A DNA stretch of 50,662 nt from Hyphomicrobiales bacterium (lineage in GTDB: Bacteria > Pseudomonadota > Alphaproteobacteria > Rhizobiales > Phreatobacteraceae). Every line of letters starts with the position of its first letter. Positions within the stretch are counted from its first letter, which is position 1. A program made the position numbers and the translations under genes. This document shows, one piece after another, positions 42,741 through 50,604 of the stretch. The stretch lies in NCBI GenBank assembly GCA_017304475.1, contig JAFKKV010000045.1:1-50662 (forward strand), written 5' to 3'. The notes under the pieces are model-generated. The model saw only the letters and a program-made list of their open reading frames with translations, had not been told where the DNA came from and ran no database searches.

Positions 42741-43688
42741 ATGACCATCGAAACCCCAGCCCCATCGCGGAACATTCTCGACCTGTTCGCGGCGGCCTTC
42801 GCCGAGATCCGCGCGATACGGAATTCCGAGACGGTCGCGATGACCGACGAGATTCGCCGGGACGCGCAGGCAAGCACGGTGAGCCTGTCGCGCGGCGCCA
42901 TTCACTACGAACTGACCGGCCCGGACGATGGACCGGTCGTGGTCCTGCTGTCGGGCGCGACATTGCCCATGTGGGTTTGGGATCCCGTCATGGCGCCGCT
43001 CGCGGCCGCGGGGTTCCGGGTGCTGCGCTTCAACTATTACGGCCGTGGCTGTTCGGATTCCCCGTTCGACCCGCAGGACGCCGCCTTCTTCAACGCCCAG
43101 ATCACCGAACTCACCGAGGCGCTGGCGATCCGGGCGCCCTTCCACATCGTCTCGATCGCCTTCGGCGCTCTCGTCGGCCTGCTCTACGCCGAACAGGCCC
43201 CCGCCAAGGTCGCCTCTCTCACGCTCATTTGCCCTGACGGCATGGGCACCCATGTCTCGCCGGGCCTTGGCCTGACGCTCACGCCAGGCCTCGGCGACTA
43301 TCTGTTCGACCTTGTCGGCAACGACCTGCTGCTGCAGCGCATGCCGACCTATTCCGACGACCGGGCCGTGGTCGCCGATCTCACCCGGCGCATCAGCGAG
43401 TCCTTCGCGGTCAAGGGCTATAAGCGTTCGGTGCTGTCTTCGATCCGCGAAATGCCGATCCACACGGCCGAGGCCTCCTATCGTGCGGTCGCCGCCAACG
43501 GCACGAGGACCCTGGTCCTGTGGGGGCGGCGCGACGGCACCACGCCGGTCGCGATCATGGATCGCATCAGGCCGGTCATGCCCGATGCCGAATACCGCGT
43601 GCTCGAAGCCGCCCACCTGCCGCCCTACGAGGATCCGAACCTCTTCCTCGGCACCCTGCTGCCGTTTCTGCGCTCGGCCGCCGGCTGA
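42741..43688 (+). CDS. Alpha/beta-hydrolase-fold protein lacking the serine nucleophile
   Basis: A 315-aa alpha/beta-hydrolase-fold protein. LLSGATLPMWVWDPVMAPLAAAGFRVLRFNYYGRGCSD near 74-110 is the usual first half. The nucleophile elbow reads V-S-I-Ala140-F-G, where active relatives have G-x-Ser-x-G, so the expected nucleophile is Ala. The other two triad positions remain: Asp265 in WGRRDGTTP and His292 in EAAHLPPYED. It may therefore act without an acyl-enzyme, or be non-catalytic. An N-terminal extension of about 50 residues precedes the first strand. It starts the operon with an acyl-CoA ligase and an amidase (42-bp gaps each). ATG 42741 follows a weak AAGGAAGTTTGG site. Confidence 0.85.
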   Translation: MTIETPAPSRNILDLFAAAFAEIRAIRNSETVAMTDEIRRDAQASTVSLSRGAIHYELTGPDDGPVVVLLSGATLPMWVWDPVMAPLAAAGFRVLRFNYYGRGCSDSPFDPQDAAFFNAQITELTEALAIRAPFHIVSIAFGALVGLLYAEQAPAKVASLTLICPDGMGTHVSPGLGLTLTPGLGDYLFDLVGNDLLLQRMPTYSDDRAVVADLTRRISESFAVKGYKRSVLSSIREMPIHTAEASYRAVAANGTRTLVLWGRRDGTTPVAIMDRIRPVMPDAEYRVLEAAHLPPYEDPNLFLGTLLPFLRSAAG

Positions 43689-43730
43689 GGCCGCCGCCCG
43701 ACATTCCAGAACAGCCTTCGCGAGGAAACC

Positions 43731-45380
43731 ATGCTTGGACTCATGCAGGAGCAGCCGCTCCTCATCTCATCGCTGATCGAACATGCCGCCGAGACGCATG
43801 CCGATCGACAGGTCGTGTCGCGCGACGCGGCCGGCGGAATCCGGTCCTTTGGCTATCGCGCGCTGGCGTCGCGCGCACGCGCCTTGGCCGAGGCCCTGAT
43901 CGCACTCGGCGTCAAACCGGGTGACCGGGTGGCGACGCTCGCCTGGAACGACCATCGTCACATGGAGCTCTATTACGCGGTCTCCGGCATCGGCGCGGTG
44001 ATTCATACCGTCAACCCGCGCCTGTTTCCGCAGCAGATCGGCTTCATTCTGAATCATGCGGAAAGCTGCTGCCTGTTCTTCGATCCGGGCTTCACCGCCC
44101 TGGTCACGGAACTCGCTCCTGGTCTCACCGCCATCAGCCATTTCGTCGAGATGGCCGACGAGGCCGCCGTGCCGCTGCCGGACGATCCTTTCGTCCGGCA
44201 GAACTATGAGCATTTGCTGGCGGGCCGAACCGGCGCGTTCGCCTGGCCGCCCCTCGACGACCGCGCCGCGTCCGGGCTCTGCTACACCTCCGGGACGACG
44301 GGCGATCCCAAGGGCGTCCTCTATGCGCACCGCTCGACGGTTCTGCATGCGCTGAGCGCCGGCGGACCCGGCGGTTTCAACGTCACCCGGGACGATGTCG
44401 TGCTCGCGGTGGTCCCGCTGTTCCATGTCAACGCCTGGGGCCTGCCCTATGTCTGTGCCCTGAACGGGGCAACGCTCGTGCTCCCCGGCCCGAGGCTCGA
44501 CGGCGCCAGCATCTACGAGCTGATGCGCAGCCAATCCTGCACCATGGCCTTCGGCGTGCCGACGGTCTGGATGGGGCTCATCGACCATGTCAAAAACAAT
44601 CCGCAGCTCCGGCCGCCCGACGAGCTCAAGCTGCGGCGCGTCATCATCGGCGGCGCCGCGGCTCCGGCCGCGCTCATCGACGACCTTCAGGACCTCCTCG
44701 GCTGCGACGTCGTTCTCGCCTGGGGCATGACCGAACTCAGTCCGCTCGGCAGCATCGGCCGCGTGCCGCGCAAGGGCGAACTCGCCGACGAAGAGGCGAG
44801 GCGCCGGCGCCTCGCCAAGCAGGGGCGCGCCGTGTTCGGCGTCACCATGAAGATCGTCGACGCCGATGGCCAAGCCCTGCCCCGCGACGGCCGTGCCGCC
44901 GGCCGGCTGCTGGTCCGCGGTCCCTGGGTCACCTCGGGCTATTTCCGCCACGACGCACCGCTGCTCGATGCCGACGGCTTCTTCGAGACCGGCGACATCG
45001 CGACGATCGATCCCGCCGGTGATCTCGAAATCACCGACCGCATGAAGGACGTCATCAAGTCCGGCGGCGAATGGATTTCCTCGATCGAACTCGAAGGCGT
45101 GGCGTCGAGCCATCCAGCGGTCGCGGAAGCGGCCGTCATCGCCATGCCCCATCCGAAATGGCAGGAGCGGCCGCTGCTGATCGCCCGTCTGCGCGAGGGG
45201 CGATCCGCGTCGGCGGACGACATCCTGGCCCATATGGCACCGCATATCGCCAAGTGGTGGATGCCCGATGACGTCGTCTTCGTCGACGACATTCCCCACA
45301 CCGCCACCGGCAAGATCCAGAAGACCAAGCTGCGCGAGCGGTTTGCCGGGCATCAGGCGCTTCAGTCCGGGCCGAACTGA
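43731..45380 (+). CDS. AMP-forming acyl-CoA synthetase (medium/long-chain fatty-acid type)
   Basis: A 549-aa class I adenylate-forming enzyme. It shows the P-loop YTSGTTGDPKG near 184, WGMTELSPLG near 329, TGDIATIDPAGDLEITDR near 417 and the C-terminal lysine region TATGKIQKTKLRERF near 522-536. The opening HTVNPRLFPQQIGFILNHAES is shared with AlkK-like medium-chain acyl-CoA ligases. It would convert a free acid into its CoA thioester. ATG 43731 has TCGCGAGGAAACC upstream. In an operon that also encodes an amidase, the acid freed by amide hydrolysis is the natural substrate. This is an inference. Confidence 0.9.
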   Translation: MLGLMQEQPLLISSLIEHAAETHADRQVVSRDAAGGIRSFGYRALASRARALAEALIALGVKPGDRVATLAWNDHRHMELYYAVSGIGAVIHTVNPRLFPQQIGFILNHAESCCLFFDPGFTALVTELAPGLTAISHFVEMADEAAVPLPDDPFVRQNYEHLLAGRTGAFAWPPLDDRAASGLCYTSGTTGDPKGVLYAHRSTVLHALSAGGPGGFNVTRDDVVLAVVPLFHVNAWGLPYVCALNGATLVLPGPRLDGASIYELMRSQSCTMAFGVPTVWMGLIDHVKNNPQLRPPDELKLRRVIIGGAAAPAALIDDLQDLLGCDVVLAWGMTELSPLGSIGRVPRKGELADEEARRRRLAKQGRAVFGVTMKIVDADGQALPRDGRAAGRLLVRGPWVTSGYFRHDAPLLDADGFFETGDIATIDPAGDLEITDRMKDVIKSGGEWISSIELEGVASSHPAVAEAAVIAMPHPKWQERPLLIARLREGRSASADDILAHMAPHIAKWWMPDDVVFVDDIPHTATGKIQKTKLRERFAGHQALQSGPN

Positions 45381-45422
45381 CCGACCATACCACAGACCAA
45401 TAAACCAAAGAGGAAATCACCC

Positions 45423-46826
45423 ATGGCCACATCGTCATCAGGCGCTTTCGACAGCGTCGCCGATATCATCGCGGCGGTCCGGTCCGGCCGGACGTCGCCC
45501 CGCGACGTCGTCGACGCCGCCATTCAGCGCGCCCGCGCGGCGAGCCCGCTGAGCGCCTTCATCTCGATCGCCGATGCGATCCCCGACACGATGATCGCGG
45601 CCGCCGCGGACGGGCCGCTCGCCGGAATTCCGATCGCGGTAAAGGACAATACCGATGCCGTCGGCTTTCCGTGCACCGGCGGAACGCCGGCCTTGCGCGA
45701 CTGGCGGCCGGCGAGCGACGCAGCCGCCGTGGCGCGGCTGAAGGCGGCGGGCGCCATCGTCATCGGCAAGGCCAACCTGCATGAGCTGGCCGCCGGCATG
45801 ACCTCGAACAATCCGACATTCGGACCGGTGCTCAACCCCTATGACATCAGGCTGATCGCCGGCGGCAGCAGCGGCGGCAGCGCCGCGGCCGTTGCCGCCG
45901 GCATCGTGCCGGCGAGCCTCGGCTCGGATACCGCGGGTTCGAACCGCGTCCCCGCCTCGCTTTGCGGCTGCGTCGGGTTTCGCCCCACCGTCGGCCGCTA
46001 TCCGACCGATGGCGTGATCCCGCTGTCGCTGACCCGCGACACGCTCGGGATCTTCGCCCACACGATCGCCGACACCCAGCTTCTCGACGGCATCGTCGCC
46101 GGGCGCCCGGCGGTCGCGAAAAAGTCCGGCCTGAAGGGCCGCCGGCTCGGCGTGCCGCGCCCCTATTTCTACGAAGCGCTCGACCGGAAGACCCAGGACG
46201 TCATCGAAGCCGCGCTCGGACGGCTCAGCGACGCCGGCGCGATCCTGGTGGAAACCGAAGTCAAGGATATCGGTGCGCTGGTCGGCCCGATCACGCTCGG
46301 GCTGATCTTCTACGAAACCCTGCGCGATATCTCCGTCTATCTCGCCCGCGGCCGCTGCCCGGTCCGCGCCTGGGAGATCGTCGACCAGATGGCGAGCACG
46401 GTCGAGCGCGGCTGGCTCGAAGCCGAGATCTGGGGCGAGAGCCTGCCGACCAGCACCTACAACGACATTCTCGCACGCGGCCGGCCGGCGGTGCAGCAGG
46501 CCTATCGCGACTGCTTCGCCAGGGACGATCTCGACGCACTGGTCTTGCCGACGACCGCCATTCCCGCCCGGCCGGCCGGCCAGGACGAGACGGTGAAGCT
46601 CGACGGCCGGGACGTGCCGACGCTCGCCACCTATATGCGCAACACCGACCCGACCTCCGTCGCCGGCATGCCGAGCATTTCCGTGCCGGCCGGCCTGACC
46701 ACGTCCGGTCTGCCGGTCGGCCTGATGTTCGACGGCCTCGCCGGCAGCGACGGCGACCTGCTCGACATCGCCGCCGGCTTCCAGGCTCTCGCGCCGCGCC
46801 TGCCACGACCCGCGCAACATTATTGA
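45423..46826 (+). CDS. Amidase signature-family amidase
   Basis: A 467-aa serine amidase with the Lys-cisSer-Ser triad of the family. Lys74 lies in IAVKDN, the cis-Ser149 in GGSSGGSAAA, and the nucleophile Ser173 in SDTAGSNRVPAS. The 24-residue spacing between the two serines equals that in characterised members. The usual GGSIR reads AGSNR here, so the oxyanion region differs slightly. It hydrolyses a carboxamide to an acid plus ammonia or an amine. It is the third gene of the operon, 42 bp after the ligase. ATG 45423 has AAAGAGGAAATCACC upstream. Its TGA stop is also the first three bases of the next operator. The amide substrate is not known. Confidence 0.92.
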   Translation: MATSSSGAFDSVADIIAAVRSGRTSPRDVVDAAIQRARAASPLSAFISIADAIPDTMIAAAADGPLAGIPIAVKDNTDAVGFPCTGGTPALRDWRPASDAAAVARLKAAGAIVIGKANLHELAAGMTSNNPTFGPVLNPYDIRLIAGGSSGGSAAAVAAGIVPASLGSDTAGSNRVPASLCGCVGFRPTVGRYPTDGVIPLSLTRDTLGIFAHTIADTQLLDGIVAGRPAVAKKSGLKGRRLGVPRPYFYEALDRKTQDVIEAALGRLSDAGAILVETEVKDIGALVGPITLGLIFYETLRDISVYLARGRCPVRAWEIVDQMASTVERGWLEAEIWGESLPTSTYNDILARGRPAVQQAYRDCFARDDLDALVLPTTAIPARPAGQDETVKLDGRDVPTLATYMRNTDPTSVAGMPSISVPAGLTTSGLPVGLMFDGLAGSDGDLLDIAAGFQALAPRLPRPAQHY

Positions 46827-46840
46827 CTGTCCACCAGTCA
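46823..46840 (+). promoter_or_regulatory. TGACTG operator overlapping the amidase stop (creatininase-family gene)
   Basis: The perfect inverted repeat TGACTG-TCCAC-CAGTCA is at 46824-46840, and its TGA is the stop codon of the amidase gene. With the preceding T it gives a TTGACT -35-like box. No clear -10 box follows. It lies 92 bp upstream of the creatininase-family start. Confidence 0.6.
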
Positions 46841-46932
46841 CATCGAAGCAACCATTCCGCGCGGACGGCCGCGCGGCCATCCCGTCCTGCCGCGATGTCC
46901 ACGCGACGGACCAACCCTGAGGAAACGGATCC

Positions 46933-47715
46933 ATGTCTGTCTTTGAACTGGCGAAAATGACCGCACCGGAGGTGCGCAAGGCAATCGACGAAGGCCATGA
47001 CACCGTCGTGTGTCCGTTCGGCTCGCTCGAACAGCACTCCGGCCACTTGCCCATCGGCACGGATGCCATGCTGGGCGACGCCTTCGGCCGGCGCCTGGCC
47101 GATCAGCTCGACGCCTTTCTCGTGCCGACCGTCAGCGTCGGCTGCGCCGAGCATCACATGCCCTTCGCGGGCACCATGACGGTGAGCCACGAAACCATCC
47201 AGCGCATGGCCGGCGAATATGCCCGATGCCTGGCGCGCCACGGCTTCAAGCAGATCATCCTGCTCGGCACCCATGGCGGCAACTTCAAGCCGCTCGACGA
47301 TGCCGCCAGGGACTGCGCCGATATCGAAGGCGCCACCGTCATTGCGCCCATGAAGGATTTCGATCTCGACGTCCTGGATCCCTGTCACGCCGTGTCGGCC
47401 AAATTCGGCATCGGCAAGGGAGAAAGCGGCGGCCATGCCGGCGAATGGGAGACCTCCATCATGCTGGTGCTCACGCCGGAGCTCGTCCATATGGACCGGA
47501 CGGTGGAAGGCTTCGTCGGCAATATGTCGGATGCGGTGAAGCGCCTGCTGCAGGATCGCCAGGGCATCGACGTCGTGACCCATGGCACCGGCATTCTCGG
47601 CGATCCGCGCCGGGCCGATGCCGAGCGCGGCAAGCTCCATCTCGATGCGCTCGCCGGTGCGATGATGCGTGGCATCCGCCGGGAATGGCCGGCTGGCCGG
47701 CCCCAGCCGAAATAA
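46933..47715 (+). CDS. Creatininase-family amidohydrolase
   Basis: A 260-aa metal-dependent hydrolase of the creatininase family. FGSLEQHSGHLPIGTDAMLGD holds Glu33, His35 and Asp44, which match the metal ligands of creatininase. ILLGTHGGNFKPL near 113-125 and the late GESGGHAGEWETSIML near 158-173 (with His and Glu) complete the typical set. The family opens cyclic amides or hydrolyses related C-N bonds; creatininase itself is only one branch. It has its own operator and lies between the amidase and the TetR gene, so it is likely to act on the same compound. A 505-bp repeat-bearing gap follows. No second creatine-degradation gene (creatinase) is visible. Confidence 0.9.
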   Translation: MSVFELAKMTAPEVRKAIDEGHDTVVCPFGSLEQHSGHLPIGTDAMLGDAFGRRLADQLDAFLVPTVSVGCAEHHMPFAGTMTVSHETIQRMAGEYARCLARHGFKQIILLGTHGGNFKPLDDAARDCADIEGATVIAPMKDFDLDVLDPCHAVSAKFGIGKGESGGHAGEWETSIMLVLTPELVHMDRTVEGFVGNMSDAVKRLLQDRQGIDVVTHGTGILGDPRRADAERGKLHLDALAGAMMRGIRREWPAGRPQPK

Positions 47716-48220
47716 GCGACGCGATCGGTCGCGACGCCCTGGCGGTCTACCGGATGCACACATCTGCGAGTTGCCCGAATTGGCTGTCTTTCGAGATTTC
47801 GCTCGGGAACCACCGCCATCACCTCCCCCCGGCGGGGGGAGGTCGGCGCGCCAGCGCCGGGAGAGGGGGAATTGAGTATTCAGAACAGAGACTTGCGCGC
47901 TTCGCATCGTGACTTCTCGTCGAGCGCATCGCCCCCTCTCCCGGCCTCATAGCATCGAGCGAACGCGAGATGCGTTCGCACTCGCTATGCGGCCGACCTC
48001 TCCCCGCCGGGGAGAGGTGAAGGTGGTGGTTCCCGTCCAGGCTGTCGAAGCGTGCGAGACGACCGCGCAAGCCATTGAATAGGCCGGCATTTTCGAGTTG
48101 CGCGAATCCGCCAGCCCTGGCGGCCAGGGGGCGAACCCCGGCCGCCAGCCTGCCCCCGCCGAACGAATATGCGACAAGCCCGCGACTTTCGGTTAGTCAG
48201 TCGAATGTCTTCGCGGCGAT
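47716..48220. repeat. Long inverted-repeat element (family D) between creatininase-family and tetR genes
   Basis: GGGAACCACCGCCATCACCT (from 47805) is mirrored by AGGTGAAGGTGGTGGTTCCC (ending 48033). Nested hairpins include CCTCCCCCC-GGC-GGGGGGAGG (47822-47842) and a TCTCCCC/GGGGAGA pair near 47999-48016. Outside the arms, CGAGTTGCCCGAAT (47767) and CGAGTTGCGCGAAT (48094) form a near-identical direct repeat. No gene is visible in this stretch. It may end transcription of the creatininase-family gene. The last part (48190-48203) has a half-operator, GTCAGTCG. Confidence 0.6.
48196..48203. promoter_or_regulatory. Possible half-operator upstream of the tetR gene
   Basis: GTCAGTCG is the complement of CGACTGAC, matching the left half plus spacer of the TGACTG sites. 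The other half is not conserved. If real, it would give weak autoregulation of the TetR gene. Confidence 0.25.
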
Positions 48221-48247
48221 ATGTCCGCCGTGGTGCGGGATCGGAGA

Positions 48248-48934
48248 ATGCCGGTGGTCGACAAGCAGATGGCCTCGAAGCGCAAGCGCGTGGCGAAACC
48301 GCAGGAGGAGCGGCTCGACGACCTGCTCGCCGCCGCCGCCGCGATTTTCGGCGAACAGGGCGTCAGCGGCGCCAAGGTCGAGGACATCACCGAAAAGGCC
48401 GGCGTTTCCAAGGGCACCTTCTACCTCTATTTCACCTCCAAGGAGCATGCCGCCGACATGCTCTGGCAGCGCTATATCGACCGCTACCTGAGGATCGGCG
48501 AAGATATCCTGGCGCGCGACCACGGCTCGCATCTGGACAGGCTGGTCGCGGTCTTCGAGGCGCTGACCGAATATGTCCTGGCCAATGCCGGCCTGCACCG
48601 CACCGTGTTCTACGCCACGCACAGCGAAGAGCGCCGGGCGATGACGCAGAAGTTCATCTCCGCCATCGCGGCCGCGGTTCGGCGGGGCATGGCGGCCGGC
48701 GAGCTTCACGCCGACGAACCCGAACTGATGGTCGAGATCCTCTACCACGGCATCGGCACCTCGCTGCACGACGCCATCGCCAGCGGCAAGCCGCTGCGCG
48801 CCGAAGCGCGCACACGCGCCGCCGGCGAACTGGCGCGCCTGACATTCTCGCGCACGCCATCGCTTCACGCCGCCGCGACCTCGCCGAAGAGCGCGACCAC
48901 CGCGGCTACCGGGAAGGCCAGGCGGAGCACCTGA
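48248..48934 (+). CDS. TetR/AcrR-family regulator, candidate repressor of the TGACTG regulon
   Basis: A 228-aa TetR protein. The HTH is at about residues 20-65 of this form (IFGEQGVSGAKVEDITEKAGVSKGTFYLYFTSKEHA). A helical ligand domain follows, with a Ser/Thr/Ala-rich tail. Three ATGs are possible (48221, 48248, 48269). I use 48248 because GGGA lies 7 bp upstream, while 48221 has no site. Four operators of identical geometry surround it in front of the amide-catabolism genes, and it is the only regulator gene within that cluster, so it is the likely binder. TetR dimers commonly recognise about 15-20 bp inverted repeats. The effector is unknown; a pathway amide, acid or acyl-CoA is plausible. 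Confidence 0.88.
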   Translation: MPVVDKQMASKRKRVAKPQEERLDDLLAAAAAIFGEQGVSGAKVEDITEKAGVSKGTFYLYFTSKEHAADMLWQRYIDRYLRIGEDILARDHGSHLDRLVAVFEALTEYVLANAGLHRTVFYATHSEERRAMTQKFISAIAAAVRRGMAAGELHADEPELMVEILYHGIGTSLHDAIASGKPLRAEARTRAAGELARLTFSRTPSLHAAATSPKSATTAATGKARRST

Positions 48935-49060
48935 TCGGGGCGCTTGCCGCCCCGCCATCCTTGTCCGTCGCACGCCGCCAGCCGGTTCCACGGCCGCCCG
49001 GCGGACGCCCACGTCCACGCCGGCACGTCGACGCAAACGTCCCCGTTCGCAATTCATCAA

Positions 49061-49089
49061 TTGACTGACTGACGGTCACCCACTATTGT
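49061..49089 (+). promoter_or_regulatory. Promoter with TGACTG operator (M20 amidohydrolase gene)
   Basis: A TTGACT -35 box (49061-49066), a 17-bp spacer and a TATTGT -10 box (49084-49089) form a plausible sigma-70 promoter. The operator TGACTG-ACTGA-CGGTCA (49062-49078) covers the -35 box, with one mismatch in its right half. The M20 start is 104 bp downstream of the operator. The rest of the gap 48935-49182 holds nothing else I can name. Confidence 0.6.
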
Positions 49090-49182
49090 TCTCGAACGAA
49101 GATGAAGCGGCCGGCGACCTGAAATTTCGTGGCGCGCTCTTGCCCATCGCCGTCCCAACAAAACCTTCCGGGAGGACTGTCC

Positions 49183-50355
49183 ATGTCGGATTTCGCAATG
49201 CTGAAGCAGCAGGCCTGTGACCAGGTCGATGCCGTCGCCGACCGCCTGATCGCCGTGAGCCGCGAGATTCACGCCCATCCCGAACTGGCCTTCCAGGAGC
49301 ACAGGGCCTGCGCCCTGCTCGCCTCGATCGCCGAAGAGGCCGGCATGGCGGTGGAGCGCCGCGCCTATGGCCTCGAAACCGCCTTTGCCGCCGAGTTCGG
49401 CAATGCCGGCGGACCGGCCATCGCCGTTCTCTCCGAATATGACGCCTTGCCGGGAATCGGCCATGGCTGCGGCCACAACATCATCGCGGCCATCGGCCTG
49501 GGCGCCGCGCTGGCCTTGAAGGCCATGCCGGCGGCGCTGCCGGGCAAGGTGCGCTATATCGGCACGCCGGCCGAGGAACGCGGCTGCGGCAAGGAGATCA
49601 TGGCGCGCAACGGCGCCTTCGACGGCCTGGACGCGGCCATGATGGTGCATCCGGCCTGGGTCAACGCCAAGGCGTTCCGCACGCTGTGCCTCGGCGAGGT
49701 CCATGTCGAATATGTCGGCCAGTCCGGCCACGCGGCGCTGGCGCCCGAACAGGCCCGGAACGCCCTCGACGCCGTGGTCATGTCCTATCAGGCGATCGCC
49801 AATCTGCGTCAGCATCTGAAGCGCGGCGAGCATGTCCACGGCGTGATCACCGATGGCGGCGACGTGCCCAATGTCTTCACCGTGTCGACAAAGGCTCATT
49901 ATTTTGCCCGCGCCGCGTCGATCGAGGACCTGGCTCTGCTCAAGCGGCGGGTCGAGGCCTGCCTGCAGGCCGGCGCCACGGCGACCGGCTGCGAAGCGCG
50001 GATCGCCTGGTCGGATGCCGACTATCAGCCGATGAAGGTCAACCTGCCGCTCGCCGATGCCTTCGAAGCCAATGCCGGCCGGCTCGGACGGGACTTTACC
50101 GACTATCTCCAATTGCCGATCGGGGGCGCCGACATGGGCAATGTCAGCCAGCGCGTACCGGTGCTGCACGCGCTGATCGCCTCGGCGCCGGCCGATGTGA
50201 TCATCCACACGCCGGAATTCACCCGCTGGGCCGGATCCGAACGGGGCGACCAGGCCGTCATCGACGGCGCCAAGGCGCTCGCCATGACCGCCATCGACAT
50301 GCTGGTCGACGGCGCCTTCCGGACACGGGTGGCGGCGGCCCAGGCCGGACTGTGA
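49183..50355 (+). CDS. M20-family metallo-amidohydrolase
   Basis: A 390-aa M20 peptidase/amidohydrolase. IHAHPELAFQE near residue 28 is the common opening, GHGCGHN at 93-99 is a metal-binding segment, and GTPAEERGCGK near 127-137 holds the catalytic and metal glutamates (Glu131/Glu132). GQSGHAALAPEQARNALDAV near 180-200 is the dimerisation-domain signature. Members split N-acyl bonds in amino-acid conjugates, carbamoyl compounds or aminobenzoyl-glutamate-type amides. ATG 49183 follows CGGGAGGACTGTCC. Its promoter carries the TGACTG operator, so it probably belongs to the same pathway as the amidase and the creatininase-family hydrolase. No signal peptide is seen; the enzyme is cytoplasmic. 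Confidence 0.9.
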   Translation: MSDFAMLKQQACDQVDAVADRLIAVSREIHAHPELAFQEHRACALLASIAEEAGMAVERRAYGLETAFAAEFGNAGGPAIAVLSEYDALPGIGHGCGHNIIAAIGLGAALALKAMPAALPGKVRYIGTPAEERGCGKEIMARNGAFDGLDAAMMVHPAWVNAKAFRTLCLGEVHVEYVGQSGHAALAPEQARNALDAVVMSYQAIANLRQHLKRGEHVHGVITDGGDVPNVFTVSTKAHYFARAASIEDLALLKRRVEACLQAGATATGCEARIAWSDADYQPMKVNLPLADAFEANAGRLGRDFTDYLQLPIGGADMGNVSQRVPVLHALIASAPADVIIHTPEFTRWAGSERGDQAVIDGAKALAMTAIDMLVDGAFRTRVAAAQAGL

Positions 50356-50535
50356 ATGGCGAATAGCGAATAGGGCGTGATGCGAAACGCTTCGCGTAAA
50401 CCCTCGCCCGCGCCTTCGCGGGAGAGGGTGGCCGCGGCAGCGGCCGGGTGAGGGTAGCCGGGCCGATGCCATCAGTGCATTCCGCCCCTCATTTCCAGGC
50501 GAAACGCACTGATAGCGCCGACGCAACCACCCTTG
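50356..50535. repeat. Palindromic intergenic repeat, family A (copy 4)
   Basis: GGCGAATAGCGAATAG opens the element. It is followed by GCGTAAACCCTCGCCCGCGC folding onto CGCGGGAGAGGGT, then GGCCGCGGCAGCGGCC and GGGTGAGGGT. The end AACGCACTGATAGCGCCGAC matches 5702-5721. The element follows the M20 gene, where it may end transcription. No gene is visible here. Confidence 0.7.
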
Positions 50536-50572
50536 CATGTTGATCGGGCCGACTTGGTGCAAGCTGAGAGGT

Positions 50573-50604
50573 GCGTCGAGGCCGGTGGCCACCGGCCTCG
50601 ACGC
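50573..50604. other. Perfect 32-bp palindrome near the window end
   Basis: GCGTCGAGGCCGGTGG (50573-50588) is followed directly by its reverse complement, CCACCGGCCTCGACGC. There is no loop and no T-run, so it is not a classic intrinsic terminator. The function is unknown. The remaining bases to 50662 show no gene I can support. Confidence 0.5.

Noticed and set aside
46933..47715. Naming the gene creatininase with a creatinine-degradation role
   Set aside because: The metal ligands are common to the whole family, and no creatinase or sarcosine oxidase gene is nearby. The other co-controlled enzymes point to a different amide.
47822..47842. Intrinsic (rho-independent) terminator at the CCTCCCCCC/GGGGGGAGG hairpin
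   Set aside because: The stem is strong but no T-run follows, so a classic terminator cannot be claimed. It is recorded as part of the repeat element.
47010..47912. An Arg-rich open frame overlapping the creatininase-family gene
   Set aside because: The composition is typical of an out-of-frame reading, and the real gene has its metal ligands and start in another frame.
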